NCBI GenBank assembly: GCA_029339195.1
Contig: JAPTJF010000371.1
Span: 1-64,000, forward strand
Direction: 5' to 3'
Origin: Micractinium sp. NFX-FRZ
Taxonomy: Eukaryota > Chlorophyta > Trebouxiophyceae > Chlorellales > Chlorellaceae
DNA: 64,000 bases
Shown: in pieces, positions 1-11,515 of the stretch
Layout of the letters: each line of letters starts with the position of its first letter
How positions within the stretch are numbered: position 1 is the stretch's first letter
Position numbers and translations under genes: made by a program
Notes under the pieces: model-generated
What the model was told of the DNA's origin: nothing
The model's database searches: none
What the model saw: the letters and a program-made list of their open reading frames with translations, nothing else

Positions 1-85
1 CAACCGCCCCCCGGCCGACAGCAGGCCCCCTCCCCCCCCCCCCCCCCCCACCGCCCCCTCACCCCCCCCCCCCCACCCCCCCCAG
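1..85. other. C-rich intron end
   Basis: Almost pure cytosine runs leading to CCCAG at 81-85, the acceptor of the first visible wax synthase exon. This is the end of an intron; no coding sequence is visible. Confidence 0.6.
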
Positions 86-2179
86 GCCCGCTGCAGCAGC
101 CGTGGTCGCCGCTGCAGTTTTGGGTGTTGTATGCGCTGCCTCTCGTCCCCGCCAGCAGCGCCACCGCCGAGCCACGCCGGCGGCAGGGCAAGCCGCAGCA
201 GGAGAGCTCTGGCACTGCACAGAGCCTGCTGCTAAGGTGCGACCTGGCTGCCTACCCTGGCTGCCCGCCCCCGCTGCCCCTGGTCGCCCTGTGTTGCCAG
301 CCAGCCTGCCTGCCTGGCCCGCCCCTGCTGCTGGGCGCCGCGCTCAACAGCGCAGCCTGCCTGCTCCCCGCCCCACCTCCCCCTGCCTGCCTGCCCGCCA
401 CAGGTGGCTCGCCAAGGTGGCAGTCACAGCAGCCATCGTGTTTTCTCTGCTCCACGAGGGCCTGCCGCCCCTGCTCCGAAGCCTGTGCTACGCCCTGGGC
501 ATCTACAGCATGCTCGGTGTCGTAATGGATGGGCCGGCAGCGCTCGTGCTGCGCCCGCTGCGCCTGCGCCTTGCCCCCCACTTCCTGCCCCCCTGGGAGT
601 CATCAGGCCTCCCCGACTTCTGGGGAACGAGGTGAGCCCCACAGCTTGGCTCGCAGCTGTGCCTCTTCTTTTGTTCGAGGAGCCCTGCAGTCTCCTGGCG
701 TGTGCAGTGGTTGGGTCAGCTCGCCAGGAAGCCTGCCTGCCTGGCAGCCCGCCTTACTGAACCAACCGGCACGGGTGCAAACAGTCGGTTGGCCTGGCTG
801 GGCGGGCAGGCCTTCCCTCCACCCACACCCCAGATGGTTGACCCCCAGTCGCCCGCCCTGCTGGCCGCTGCCATGCTGGCACCTCTTGGCTGCAGGTGGA
901 ACCAAGCGGCAGGCAGCGCATTGCGCACCACTATTTACGAACCCATTGTGGAGGGCCGCCTGCTGAGCTCCTCGCCCCTTGGCACCGCCGCCGCCCCTGC
1001 TGCCACCGCCGAGAAGGGCCGGCGGCGCAGCGCGCGGCTCGCAGCTGCAGCCGCTGGTGGAGCGGCGGGGCGCTCGGGTGGCAGCAGTGGTGGCGGGAGA
1101 AGCAGTGGCAGCCTAGCTGGCGCCCGCCTGGCGGGCATGGCAGCTTCCTTCCTAGCCAGCGGCTTGATCCACGAGCTCATCTTCTGGTGAGGCTGACCTG
1201 GCGCCAGCCGAGCTGAGCTCAGGGGTGTTGGCGGCCTGGCTCCTCAGGCTGTGCAGGCCACACAATGTGCAGTTGGGGGCGCCCATACCGCCTGTCTTTG
1301 TACCCGCTGCACGCCACCTGTTCGCGTGTTTGGGCTTGCACCCGCCGGCAAGCCCGCCTGCTGCAAGATGCACACGCATTTTGCTTGCGGTGCTTCTGAA
1401 CGGCCTGCCTGCCTGCCTGCCCGCCTGCCTGTAGGTATGTGCACGGCGCTGTCACTGACCGCCTGGCTTGGCTCTTCTTCTTCCTAGGCAAGGCAGATCG
1501 CCAGTGCTGCTGCCGCTGCCGCTGCTGCCGCTGCTGCGCTGCACATGTGCTGCTTGTGAGCAAGCCCCTGCTCACTGCTGGCTTACCGCTGCTGCGCTGC
1601 ACGCGTGCTGCTTGTGAGCAAGCCCCTGCTCACTGCTGGCATGCCGCTGTGCAGGCCAGGTGCCGCTGATCCTCGCCGAGCGCTGGCTGCTGGCCAAGCT
1701 CAAGCAATGCGGTGTCTCGGTGCCTCAGATGGCGCGCAGCGCTGTAACCCTGGTGCGCCTGGGGTGTGTGCGGGGCAGCAGGGCGTGAAGGGGAAGCGGT
1801 TGGGGTGGGGGCGGCAGAGGGTAGGGCAGGGTGGGGTGTGCGCCCACCACGGGGCGGGTACCAAGGCAGTTGATGGGTTGACCAGAATGCCAGCAGCACG
1901 TGTGACCTACACGACCTCCCCTGCCTGTCACATGGCCTGCATGTGCCCTAACCCTGCCAGTCCCCTGCCCCGCCCCAATTCGCTTCACGTGATTTCCTGC
2001 CTGCCTGCCCGTGCCCCCTGCAGTCTGTGCTGCTGGGCACCGCCCACTGCTTCTTCTTTGCGCCGGCAGAGGCGGCAGGAATGCCCGCCCTGTTTGCCGC
2101 CAGCATCCGGCAAGGCTTCTCTTCTATGGCATCCCACGCGGCTCAGCTGCTGTCGGCGGCTGGCCTCGGGCCCGCGTGA
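86..2179 (+). CDS. Wax synthase-like membrane-bound O-acyltransferase (5' end outside window)
   Basis: Exons 86-236, 404-631, 896-1186, 1435-1487, 1655-1752 and 2024-2179 join in phase and encode the last ~325 residues; the beginning lies left of the window. The family (wax synthase / long-chain-alcohol O-fatty-acyltransferase, MBOAT type) esterifies fatty acyl-CoA to long-chain alcohols or sterols in the ER membrane. Visible signatures are SGLPDFWGTRWN across the exon 2/3 joint (family pattern DFWxxRWN) and FLASGLIHELIFW, which carries the conserved His of the S/G-x-x-H-E motif. Several hydrophobic segments are present (WLAKVAVTAAIVFSLL, DRLAWLFFFLG, SVLLGTAHCFFFA). A low-complexity insert rich in Ala, Gly, Ser and Arg (about 980-1125) separates the two motifs, where family members usually have only a short loop. 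Intron 4 starts with GC (CTAG|GCAAGG). Substrate cannot be read from sequence. Confidence 0.8.
1533..1650 (+). repeat. Two-copy tandem repeat inside wax synthase intron 4
   Basis: A unit of about 56 bp (GCTGCGCTGCAC, then GTGCTGCTTGTGAGCAAGC, then CCCTGCTCACTGCTGGC) occurs at about 1533 and again at about 1589 with few differences, directly before the acceptor at 1654. It makes up most of the short GC-AG intron. Confidence 0.75.
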
Positions 2180-3281
2180 CCGTCCTTAAGAGTTTGCAAG
2201 GGTTGGTCTTGCCAGAGAGCTCCGTCTGGGCAGCCAAGTGGGGCCAGCACTGGCCCCTGCCGTGCTCAACTTCCTCTGCTACTGCCCCTTGCTTGGTTTC
2301 CGTAAACGCCGCATGCCATCAAGCAGCTCCCCTTGAGAGCACTGTGGCGCCTGGAGGGCGTCCCAGTCAGCCCTCCAAGCAGCCTATGCCTCTCGGCGGC
2401 GTGTCATGCAGGATCGGGGGGAAAGAGTGCTAGTGGGGGCAGGTGACCGGGGCAGTGGCAGGCCTTCTGAAGCAAGTGCTGTAGGTGTCGTCCATGCTCC
2501 ACGCGGGATGCAAGGGGCGGTCGCTGTGTGCTGTAGTGCACCCCAGGTGCCTTGGTTGGCGGCGCAATGGGATGAGCGCCGATGTGGGGGGTGGAGGGAT
2601 TGCATGACGCACCTTACCATCCAGGCGGGGGGTAGGGCGGCGGGGGCGGAGCCGCCGGCACCCGCAGCCACCCATGCAGTATCCAAGACCGGCCCGCGTG
2701 AGGGTCCAGGAGGAAAGGGGCTCTTTCTGCGGTTTTCAGGGAAGTGGGGGTCGACATCCGGCTCCAAGTCAGTTGCTGATCATGGGACGCCCGCGGCCAG
2801 CGGGGACACAAGCGACCGTCCGGGCCGTCCGATTGCTCCCTGATTGGCTAGCCTTTTGAAGCAGCGCGCCTCCCTTCCGCACACCTTATCACCCTCCTGG
2901 TCTGCCCTGCAGCAGGTGCTTGTGTCACACGGCCTGCCGCCCTCTCACTCTCGAGGGGTGTCCCTCCCCACGGCACACTCCTCGCGCGGCCCGTCCGTCC
3001 AGTGATAGCGCTTCCACCACTCACAATCACATTCTTGGGCGTGCCAGCGTCGCCCCGCCGGTGACGTCCGGCCAAACCTGGCTGTGCCATTGAATCACCG
3101 CCGCGGGTGAGCCAGGAGCGCTGCCACCAGCGCTCACACGCCCTGTGTACAAAGAGCATTGCCGCGGGACCTCGTATAGGTGGACGGAAGAGCACAAGAG
3201 AGATTGGGGCACTTGACTCCCTCACCAACCCGGCTCGCATCCCGCTCCTCGCCCCTCCCAAAGGTGCTCTCAGTGACACCG
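2180..3281. other. Intergenic: wax synthase 3' region and SBP gene 1 promoter
   Basis: No reading frame here has splice-compatible or family-like content. It should hold the 3' UTR of the upstream acyltransferase and the promoter and 5' UTR of the SBP-box gene. No clear TATA box or TGTAA polyadenylation signal was found. Confidence 0.5.
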
Positions 3282-6187
3282 ATGCACCCCAGTAGCAGCG
3301 GCGGCAGCGATGGCACAGCCGCCGGCCCGCAGCAGCAGCAGCGGCGGCGGCCGCAACCCACCAGCGGCAGCGGCCGCACGTCGCTGCCCTGCCGCATCGC
3401 AGGCTGCACCGAGCCGCTCCTGCAGGCCTACAACCAGGCAAGTGTTGTGCGCAGTCTTGTGGGACCATGACGACCCTGGCGACCGTGCTAGCAGCAGCTC
3501 CTCAGCCTACCCCACCCGGCGGCGAAGTGACGTGTGCGGTACTCCACGCCGCGCTGCGCGAAGGGCACTCGACCGCCGCCCTCCCTCCCCCCTCGCTGCC
3601 CCCCCGCCTGCAGTCACACCGCATCTGTGCGGAGCACCGCAAGTCGCTGAGGATCGAGACGGATGGGGCGGTGTGGCGCTTCTGCCAGCAGGCAAGAGGG
3701 AGGGGAGTGGGGGGGCCAGGAGCTCATGGGCACCTGCTCAGGGGTCATGTGAGTGTTGTGGGTCGGGACCCCCTCGAATACCTCCCATACACCTCCCACA
3801 GCACAACGAGCAGCTATTTTTCCGCTGCCGGCGCAAGGCTCTCACTGCGGCAGTCCCGGCCCCATGGCAGCAGACGAGCAGCAGCTGCTTGCCTGCCCTA
3901 GCTGCGTGCGCCGCCCGACTGGTGCCCGCCACCACCGCTGCCCGCCTCGTGCCCCTGCTGCTGCCTCCCCCCCAACCACGCCCTGCCCTGCCCTGCGCCC
4001 CCATACCACCGTGCAGTGCGCCCGCCTGCACACGATAGACCACTTTTCCGAGGACCGGCGCAGCTGCCAGATCAGCCTGCACAGCCGGCGGCTGCGCAAG
4101 CGGCGGCGCCGCGAGGCGGCGCTCGACGCCGAGGCCGTAAATGGTGCAGCTGCCCGGCGCAAGCCCAGCGGGCGTGCAGCAGCTGCCAAGGCAGCCAGCT
4201 GGCTGCCCACCCTGCCGGGCAGCAGCCAGGGGGAGGACGAGTCGTCCAACACGCGCAGCGCATCCCCCATGGCTGCAGCGGCGGCGGCCGCCGCAGCCGC
4301 CGCAGCAGCGGCAGCGCCGAGCGGCGAAGAGTTGCTGGATGGCGGGGGCAACAGCTCCTTCTTGCAGTTGCTTCTAGACGACGGCAACGCGGCAGCGGCA
4401 GCGGCAGCGGCAGCGGCCACAGCAGCGGCCGGCCACGACGGCCTGCAGCACTTCCAAGATCAGCTACACCGCATGGGGCTGGCCACGCCGGCGGCGCCGG
4501 CGGCGGCGCCGCTCTTGCCGCCGCTGGCGCTCATGGACTGCCCTGCCGACCAGCAGCAGCAGCAGCAGCAGCGCGAGCTGCAGCGGCAGGGGAGCCAGCT
4601 GCAGCGGCAGGAAAGCCAGGTGCAGCGGCAGGAGTCTGCGTCCCAGGCGCAGCTCCAAGAGTCTGCTGCCACGGCGTTCGAGTGGCCCTCGGCGGCAGCG
4701 CACCTCCTGGCCCAGCAGGCCCAGCAGGTGCAGCAGCAGCGGCAGGTGGTGGCACAGAGGCGGTGCTCACCGCCGCTGCCTGCCGCGGTGGCGTGGGAGG
4801 CCGAGGAGGCGGCAGGCGTTGCCGCGCTGGCCGCAGCGTGGGCCCGCCCTGCGGCGCCAGCGCGTGCTGACCGGGACCGCCACCCGTCTGCGGCTCAGGA
4901 GCTGCTGCAGTGGCACGCGCAGCAGGCGGAGCCGGGGGCCGCGCTGCAGGCGGCGCTGCAGCGCGCGTGGCGGCAGGCGCCGCAGGCGCCGCGGCAGAGC
5001 GAGACGTCGCTGCAGGCTGCCGCCGACAGCCTGAGGAACTCTGTCATGGGGATGAGGAGGCACATGCAGATGCTGGAGCAGCGGCTGTTGGAGCAGCGCC
5101 GGCGGCGGGAGGAGCAGGCGGCACAGCAGGCCGAGGCCGCGCGCGAGATGCTGGGACAGCACCAGAGGCGGGCGCACGCTCACGCCGCCGCCGCCGCCGT
5201 GGCTGCCGTCAGCTCGGTTTCCGGCCAGCAGCCCTCGGCAGGCCGCAAGCTAGCGGCAGAGGCACCCGCTGCAGCCAACCCAGGGCCAGCAGCAGCCCGG
5301 GACTGGCCTGTGCCAGCGGCGCAGCTGCGAGGGCAGGCCGACAGCCCGCCGCCCGCGCCGCATCAGCCGCACAAGGCGGCCCAGCAGGCGCAGCAGGCAC
5401 AGCAGGCGACCCCGCTGGCTCGTGAGGCAGTGGCCTTCCTTGAGAGGAATGCACTGGAGCTCTTGGAGGTGTGCTGAGCTGGCGGGGCGGGGCTGCTGAC
5501 CTGGCACGGAGGGTTGCTGAGCTGGCGGGGCTGCTGGCCCGGCAGGGCGGGTTGCTGAGCTGGCGGGGCGGGGAGGGTTGCTGAGCTGGCGGGGCTGTCG
5601 GAGTGGAGCAAGAGCAGGGGGCATCGGGCAGGGGCATGTGCGTGTGTGCAGAGGCCCCGCGGCGGCCTGCCCTGCGCTGCCCTGCCCCTGCCCTGCTGCT
5701 GCCCTGCCGCCCTGCCGCGCTCGCCTCCCGCCGCGCGCACCTGACCTGGCCTCCCCTCTTGTGCCCCCTCCTCTCCCCCATGTTGGTTTTGCCGCAGGTG
5801 GGAGACGTGCCCAGCGAGTCGATGCTGCTCCGGGTGTCCCAAGAGTTGGGCCTGCTGAGCCAGCCGGATCGCCACGCGGGCCTGGCGCTGCCCTCGCCGC
5901 TGCTGTCCCCTCTGGCGCTGCCCGCGCTGCCCTCACTGCTGCCGCCGGCGCAGCGGCAGCGCGCGGGCAAGCCTGCGGCGCAGCCGCAGGCGCAGCAGCA
6001 GCAGGCGCAGCACAGCGCGGCGGCCAGCATGAGCGCACACATCGATGTCGGTTCCCTGGCTGAGCACGAGCTGAGGGAGCTCCTGGCTTTGGAGCAGGAG
6101 CTGATGAATGGGCACGTGGAGAGCGAGCGGGAGCACGAGGCGCTGATGCAGGGCATGCAGGCCGCCTGGTGGGGCGGCGGCATGTGA
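3282..6187 (+). CDS. SBP-box transcription factor, paralogue 1
   Basis: Exons 3282-3437, 3614-3691, 4017-5468 and 5798-6187 join in phase to about 691 aa. The SBP zinc-binding domain (plant and green-alga specific, binds GTAC-core DNA in the nucleus) is split over the first three exons. Ligands: C37, C42, C57, H60 for the first site and C76, C79, H83, C95 for the second (FCQQCARLHTIDHF, then RRSC), followed by the basic nuclear signal RRLRKRRRR. The rest is disordered Ala/Gln-rich sequence with a coiled-coil stretch (residues around MRRHMQMLEQRLLEQRRRR). The last exon (VGDVPSES...) was added because reading past the donor at 5469 stops after two codons and because the neighbouring paralogue has the same final intron. 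The first two introns have GC donors (CAG|GCAAGT, CAG|GCAAGA). An in-frame upstream ATG at 3180 is an alternative start. Confidence 0.87.
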
Positions 6188-6395
6188 GCCGCCCTGCGCT
6201 TGCCACACGCGCGGCCACAGCCTGAGCCAGCAGCCTCCTCGCCCCGCGCCCTCCAACCCTCCCACCCAGGCTGCCCCTCTCCCTGCCCCCCACGATATGC
6301 ACGCGCTCCACACCCGTGCCATGCAAGGCGCGTCATGTGCCCGCACCCCTTGCTCAAGTTGGCGGGCGGCGGCCCACCCATGCCCAAGCCTTCTT

Positions 6396-6491
6396 CTCTC
6401 CCCCTCCTCTCTCTCTCTCTCTTTCTCTCTCTCTCCTTCTCTCTCTCTCTCTCTCTCTCACTCTCTCTCTCTCTCCCTCTCCCTCTCTCCC
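6396..6491 (+). repeat. CT microsatellite
   Basis: Interrupted (CT)n tract followed by CCCTCTCCCTCTCTCC and a C run, in the SBP gene 1 3' region. Confidence 0.9.
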
Positions 6492-7546
6492 CCCCCCCCG
6501 CACATCCACTTCCCCCCCTGCAGCTCCGCCTTTGTCCCCCAACTGGCGGTGCTCCCACGCTCCCCCAGGACCCTCCGACTTCCTCCCACCTCACTGACCC
6601 ACCTTACTTTTACTCAACACTGCTGGAGCTCCACCCATCCCCAGTCCCCACCCACCCACCCTCAGCACACTGCACCACCCACTCACTTGCCCTTGCACCC
6701 CTCCCCACCACCTCTGTCGCCCCGCACGCCACCTGCCCACCCCCCACCTCATCCTGCTGTGCCGGCCCGGCCGGCTGCCCTCCCCCACTCCTTGTGGCGG
6801 CCAACACCCCCCGCCCGCCACCCCGAAGCACATAACGCTCCGTTCCAAGCTCCAATTGGTCGCTGCAGCCCCGCCGGAACGACAGCCCTACCAGCCGGTT
6901 TCCCATCCTTGCCATGTTTCCCCCCTGCTCATTCATCCGCCCCTGACCCTGGCTTGACCCAGCACTGACTCCACCACACATAAGCCCCCTCTGCTAAAGG
7001 GCCCCACTTTCTCTTGTGCCTCTCTCAACCAGATGCCCTCCCCTCCCTGCTGCCCGCAAGGGCAGCCGCCTGCCTCACTGTGACCCAATTGCCTCAAAAG
7101 CCGGGTCCCTCCACCCTGCCCCGCCCCACCCCGCACCTGCCTCCGTGCTATTCTTGTGCCATCCAAGCAGCGATGTGCAGCCGGCCGCGCCAAAGCGGGC
7201 CGCCCGCCCCACCCGCCCCCTGTTCTCTTAACCTAGCTAAGCCCCACCGTGGTGACCCTGTCCCCCCACCCAATAACCGAATGCGCAGCCGCACCCTTAC
7301 AATTGTAGCCACCCTGCCTGCTGATCACAACACAGAAACTGGGCCCGGGGGCAGGGCTGGCCGGTGGGCGTTCAATTTGCTGGAGGGGGGAGGGAGAGGG
7401 TGCTTTTGGGTGTGTCGCCAGTTGCGCCTGTGGCTCGGTGGAACCACAGCGTGCGGCTGTTTACCCACCCAACCCACAGGGGCCTCGACATGTGTGGAGG
7501 CGGCGGCGGGGCAGTGACTCTCACCCACTGAGATGGAGCGGTCTCA

Positions 7547-7551
7547 TGTAA
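7547..7551 (+). terminator. Possible TGTAA polyadenylation signal for SBP gene 1
   Basis: TGTAA is the usual green-algal polyadenylation signal. This copy lies about 1.36 kb after the SBP gene 1 stop codon, implying a long 3' UTR. One pentamer alone is weak evidence. Confidence 0.25.
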
Positions 7552-8298
7552 CGGGAGCCGATGGCTTGAAGCTTGAGTGGACAGCATGATGCGCTGCTCG
7601 CAATGCACACACTGCATGGGCTTGCAAAGCTACCGGACGTTACGAGCTGTCGCATTCGAAGCCCGCGACATGCCTACAGGCCCCGTGCTCACAGGGCCCA
7701 GCGGCTGGGCGTCAAATGCACTGGCAGCGGTGCCCCGTCAGCGGCGGCAGCATGCGCCCGCCCGCAGGCGCTGCCAGGTGCCACTGCGCTATGCCCGCCT
7801 GCTCTCCAGAGCTTCCCTGCACGGTGAGGGCTTACTGGCTGTAAGTTGACGTTAACCTTTGCTTCTCCTCTGCCAGCGGGCTGTGGCCGGTCGTCATTCG
7901 AGATTCACAGGCTGAACAGAAGGTTGCCATCAACAGCACCTGTTAGTACACCCCCTACGTGCAGCTGTGACATGGCTCTGGGGACCACACTGTTCAGACT
8001 GCTGTCAGATCCACTTGCACGGCGGTGCAAAGGAGCAAGTGAGGGTATGCAAATTAGTGCTGCTCCCCGCGACCGGCGGCTCGGGCCCGACTCAGTACCT
8101 TTAACGGAGCGTCCCCATGCGGTTCCATTCCCCTCTGATGTGTGATCGCACCCTGCGCGCCCCGTTGATCACCGTTCAGCAAGTCTCCTCGGGCTCTGGG
8201 CTCGCCTCAGGAGGCCTCTGCCCCACTGAAGTGACACTCCGGAACGCTCCCAACTACAGCTGGGCGACGCCCAGCGAACAGGACGTTGGTCTCTCAGA

Positions 8299-10478
8299 AT
8301 GTGTGGGCCGCTGCATGAAGATGCGGCTGGCGCGGGTGCAGTGCCAGGCCCCGCCTTGGGGGAGGCAGGTGAGCGGGAGTCGCTGGTGGAGAATACAGGC
8401 TTCTTGCCACGGTGAAAAGACGTCTTGCGGGAGTTGAGACAGCCATTTGAGGTTTCCAGGGGCTGGGGGCAGGGGGTGGAGGAGGGGAGGGGGTGCCCGT
8501 GACCTCCCCCTGTCCCAACAAGTGGTGGACCGCCACCTGCGGTGCTCACCGCCTCCTGCCCCTTGAACGCGTGCAGGCACGCCCTCCGCGGGCAGCACCG
8601 ACTCGGAGAAGGCGGCAGGGCCTGGCGATGCGCACCCCACGCCGCCGCTCCCAGCCGCCGCACAGCCGTCGCCGCGGCGGCGCGTCACCATCGACCGATC
8701 TGCGCTGCCCTGCCGCATCTTGGGGTGCGGGCAGCCGCTGCTGCAGGCCTACAACCAGGCAAGCGTGTGCGTGAGTGGGAGGGCAGGGCGCGCCCGCTGG
8801 TCGGCACCAACACCCGCCGTCTGCCACGCCCGCCCGCCGCCTCGGCTCCGCCGTACTGGTACTCCTGCCAGAGCCGTGATGGGCTACGTGGCTGGCAGGT
8901 GCTCCCTGGCCTTCTTTCCTGCCAACTGCCTCAACGCACGCCTCTGGCTGTGGCATCCTCGCATCTCCTACGGGTGCTGTGACCAGCATGTCATGGGTGC
9001 ACATCTGTTTGCCTGCCACTCTAGACTCAACAGCCGGTTGGCCCAGCCCCGCACCAGCATCTGGCAGCAGGTCCCGCACACCTCCATCCCCTGCCGCCCA
9101 GCCCAGGGCGCACACACTGCGCCCCGAGATAGGCGCTGCCTGCACCGCCCCGCCTGCACCCTCCACGTACCGTGCCTCAACCCATATTGCCTGGCGGCAT
9201 GCGTGCGTGACATGCCAGCCCGGCCCGCCCTCCCTCCCTCCCTGCCCCCCACCTGCAGACGCACCGCATTTGTGCCGAGCACCGCAGGGCACTGCACATA
9301 GAAACGGACGGGGCCGTGTGGCGCTTCTGCCAGCAGGCAAGAGGGAGGGATGGGCCATGTGTTTGGTCTTCCTTTGTGTGGGCGTGCTTTTGGGGTGCGC
9401 TTGTGCGCATGCCGACGGGCGGGGCAGTGTTGCGCTTCTGCCTGCAGCAGGCGAGAGTGAGGGGTGGGTATGTGTGTGGGCGGCGGGTGTCTAACGTGCA
9501 GAGGATTGGAGGGGGGGCAGTGGCTGTGTATCCGCCGTGAGCTGTGCGGTGGGCCCCACGAGAGAGAGGGAACTGGGGAAGGGTCCGAGTGCATATGGTG
9601 GAGGGCAATGGTGCTTCTGCCAGTCAGGTTGACCCACACATGGACAAGCCCGCGCACACACACACGCACGCGCGCATGCACGTGCCACATGGCGCACGCA
9701 TGGCATGGCACGAGCCGCCCTGCTGCCGGCCGGCACACCCTCTTCCCAGCGCGGTTGCGACTTCACACGGCATGCCATGGCCACCTCCCCTGCCTCTCCC
9801 TGTCTCTTGCTGGGTCTTACTGCCTGCCTGTTTTGCCCTGCCTCTGACTGCCCCTCTGCAGTGCGCCCGGCTGCACACAGTCGACCACTTTGCTGGGGAC
9901 AGGCGCAGCTGCCAGCTCAGCCTGCAGAGCCGGCGGGCGCGCATGCGGAAGCGGCGGGATGCCGAGAGCGCCGACAGCGCAGACACCACCTCGCCCTCGC
10001 CCCGCCCCGCGTCCCGGCAGCAGCGTGCGCGGCAGCACCAGGAGCAGCCGGCGGCGGCGGCGCAGCAGCAGGGGCAGAAGCCGCCGCAGCGCCCTCTGCA
10101 GCAGCCGCCGCCGCAGCAGCAGCAGCAGCGGCCGGCAGAGCGAGCAAGCATGCCTGTGGATGGCCCGCCGCCCCCCAGCAGCAGGGGGCGGGCACAGGCG
10201 TCGCAGCCTGCGCCATCTCAGCAGCTGCCACCTCAGCAGGCAGCTCCTTGGCAGCCGCCACCTCGGCAGCCACCACCTCAGCAGCTGCCACCTCAGCAGC
10301 AGGCAGTGCCGCCAGGCCTGACTCCTGAAGAGCGGGCGCTTCTGTCTGAGGTGGATCTAGCCAGCAGCCTGGCTGGTTCTGATGGGGGCGCGACGGAGCG
10401 GCTGCTGCGTGAGTTGCTGCTGCAGCAGGCGTCAGCGCTTGTGGCGCGCCCGCTGCAGCCGCCGCAGCCCAGCTGGCC

Positions 10479-10521
<43 letters not shown>

Positions 10522-11515
10522 TTGAAGCGGAAGCAAGAGGCGGTGCACAAGTTTACGGCACGGCAAGAACAGGAGCAGCAGGAGGAGCGGCTGCGGCGGC
10601 AGCAGCAGCGGCAGCAGCAGCAGCAGCAGCTGCTAGCGGCAGCGTTGCAGCGCGCTGCTTCGCTGCCAGATGAGCGAGAGCTTAACCTGGGATCTGCTGG
10701 ACGGCAGGGTGGCGAGCAGCAGCACGGCTCCCGGGCGCCCCCTGCCGCCTCGCCTTGGGCCCAGCAGCTGCCACAGCGGGACATGGCGCAGCCGGCTGAA
10801 CAAGACTCGGATGTGCAGCCTCCCAACCTCTCTGACCGCCTGCTGGAATCTCTGGGAGGGGTGGGCAGCTGGCAGCCGCAGCCGCAGCAGCCGCAGCTGC
10901 AGCAGCAGGCGCCAGAGCAGCAACGACCGGCGTCGCAGTGGCCGCCGGTGGGCGGCAAGATGCAGGCAAGCGCGGTTGGCATGGCCAGGGTTGCAGCCGC
11001 CATGCTGGAGGCGGAGGATGCAATGCCCTCGGAGGTGTGCCGAGTGCTGTGCTGTGCCGCGCTGCGCCGTGCTGTGCTGAGGATGCTGCGCTGTGCTGCG
11101 CTGCGCTGTTTGGAAACCTGTTCCCCTTCCCGGCCCACCCCTCCCTTTCACTTCCCCCCTGACACGTCCCATCTCCGCCCGCCCCCTGCAGGGCGACATC
11201 CCTTCTGAGCTAGAGATGCTGTTGTTTCTGAAAGAGCTGGAGCTGAGGACGCCCCACGAAGGCTCTGGCCCAGCCCAGCAGCCCCACCAGCAGCTGCCTC
11301 ACTCCCTCCCCAGCCGCTCGGCGGCGCCCGCAGCACAGCACGACGCAGCGCCCGGCAGCACGGCGCAGGCGGCAGCGCTGGACCGGGCCCTGCCCGGCGG
11401 CGGCAGCGCGGCGCTGCTTGGCCGGGGTGCCGAGCAGCAGCTACTCATGCTCCTGCACGGCCAGCAGCAGAAGCTGAGGCGGCCGCCGCCGCCGCCGCCA
11501 TTTGGTGGGCATTGA
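8299..11515 (+). CDS. SBP-box transcription factor, paralogue 2
   Basis: Exons 8299-8368, 8577-8758, 9259-9336, 9862-11034 and 11192-11515 join in phase to 608 aa. The first exon was chosen because its ATG frame ends in phase 1 at GCAG|GTGAGC, exactly what the exon at 8577 requires; that exon has an in-frame TGA just upstream and cannot start by itself. SBP ligands are C69, C74, C89, H92 and C108, C111, H115, C127 (FCQQCARLHTVDHF, RRSC), followed by basic SRRARMRKRRD. The zinc-finger exon of 78 bp, both GC-donor introns and the last intron (GAG|GTGTGC) match paralogue 1, so this is a tandem duplicate. The middle is a long Gln/Pro-rich region with a pure poly-Q run near 10484-10518. The final exon starts GDIPSELEMLLFLKELEL, resembling GDVPSESMLLRVSQELGL in paralogue 1. 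Confidence 0.87.
9412..9478 (+). repeat. Decayed copy of SBP2 exon 3 end and donor
   Basis: This intronic segment repeats the exon 3 edge at about 9306-9366 (GACGGGGCCGTGTGGCG, then CTTCTGCCAGCAGGCAAGAG) in degraded form: GACGGGCGGGGCAGTGTTGC, then GCTTCTGCCTGCAGCAGGCG. The reading frame is lost. Confidence 0.75.

Larger units (their letters stand above)
6188..8298. other. Intergenic between the two SBP genes
   Basis: About 2.1 kb without a convincing exon. It begins with a long pyrimidine-rich stretch, includes a CT microsatellite, and carries one TGTAA at 7547. It should contain the 3' UTR of SBP gene 1 and the promoter of SBP gene 2. Confidence 0.5.

Noticed and set aside
5209..6594. 461-aa open frame on the minus strand antisense to SBP1
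   Set aside because: It is composition-driven (Arg/Ala/Pro/Ser) and lies opposite well-phased SBP exons. It shows no domain or splice logic.
10293..11138. Minus-strand frame rich in Cys and Ser opposite SBP2
   Set aside because: The poly-Cys/Ser runs are the complement of SBP2 CAG repeats, so it is a shadow frame.
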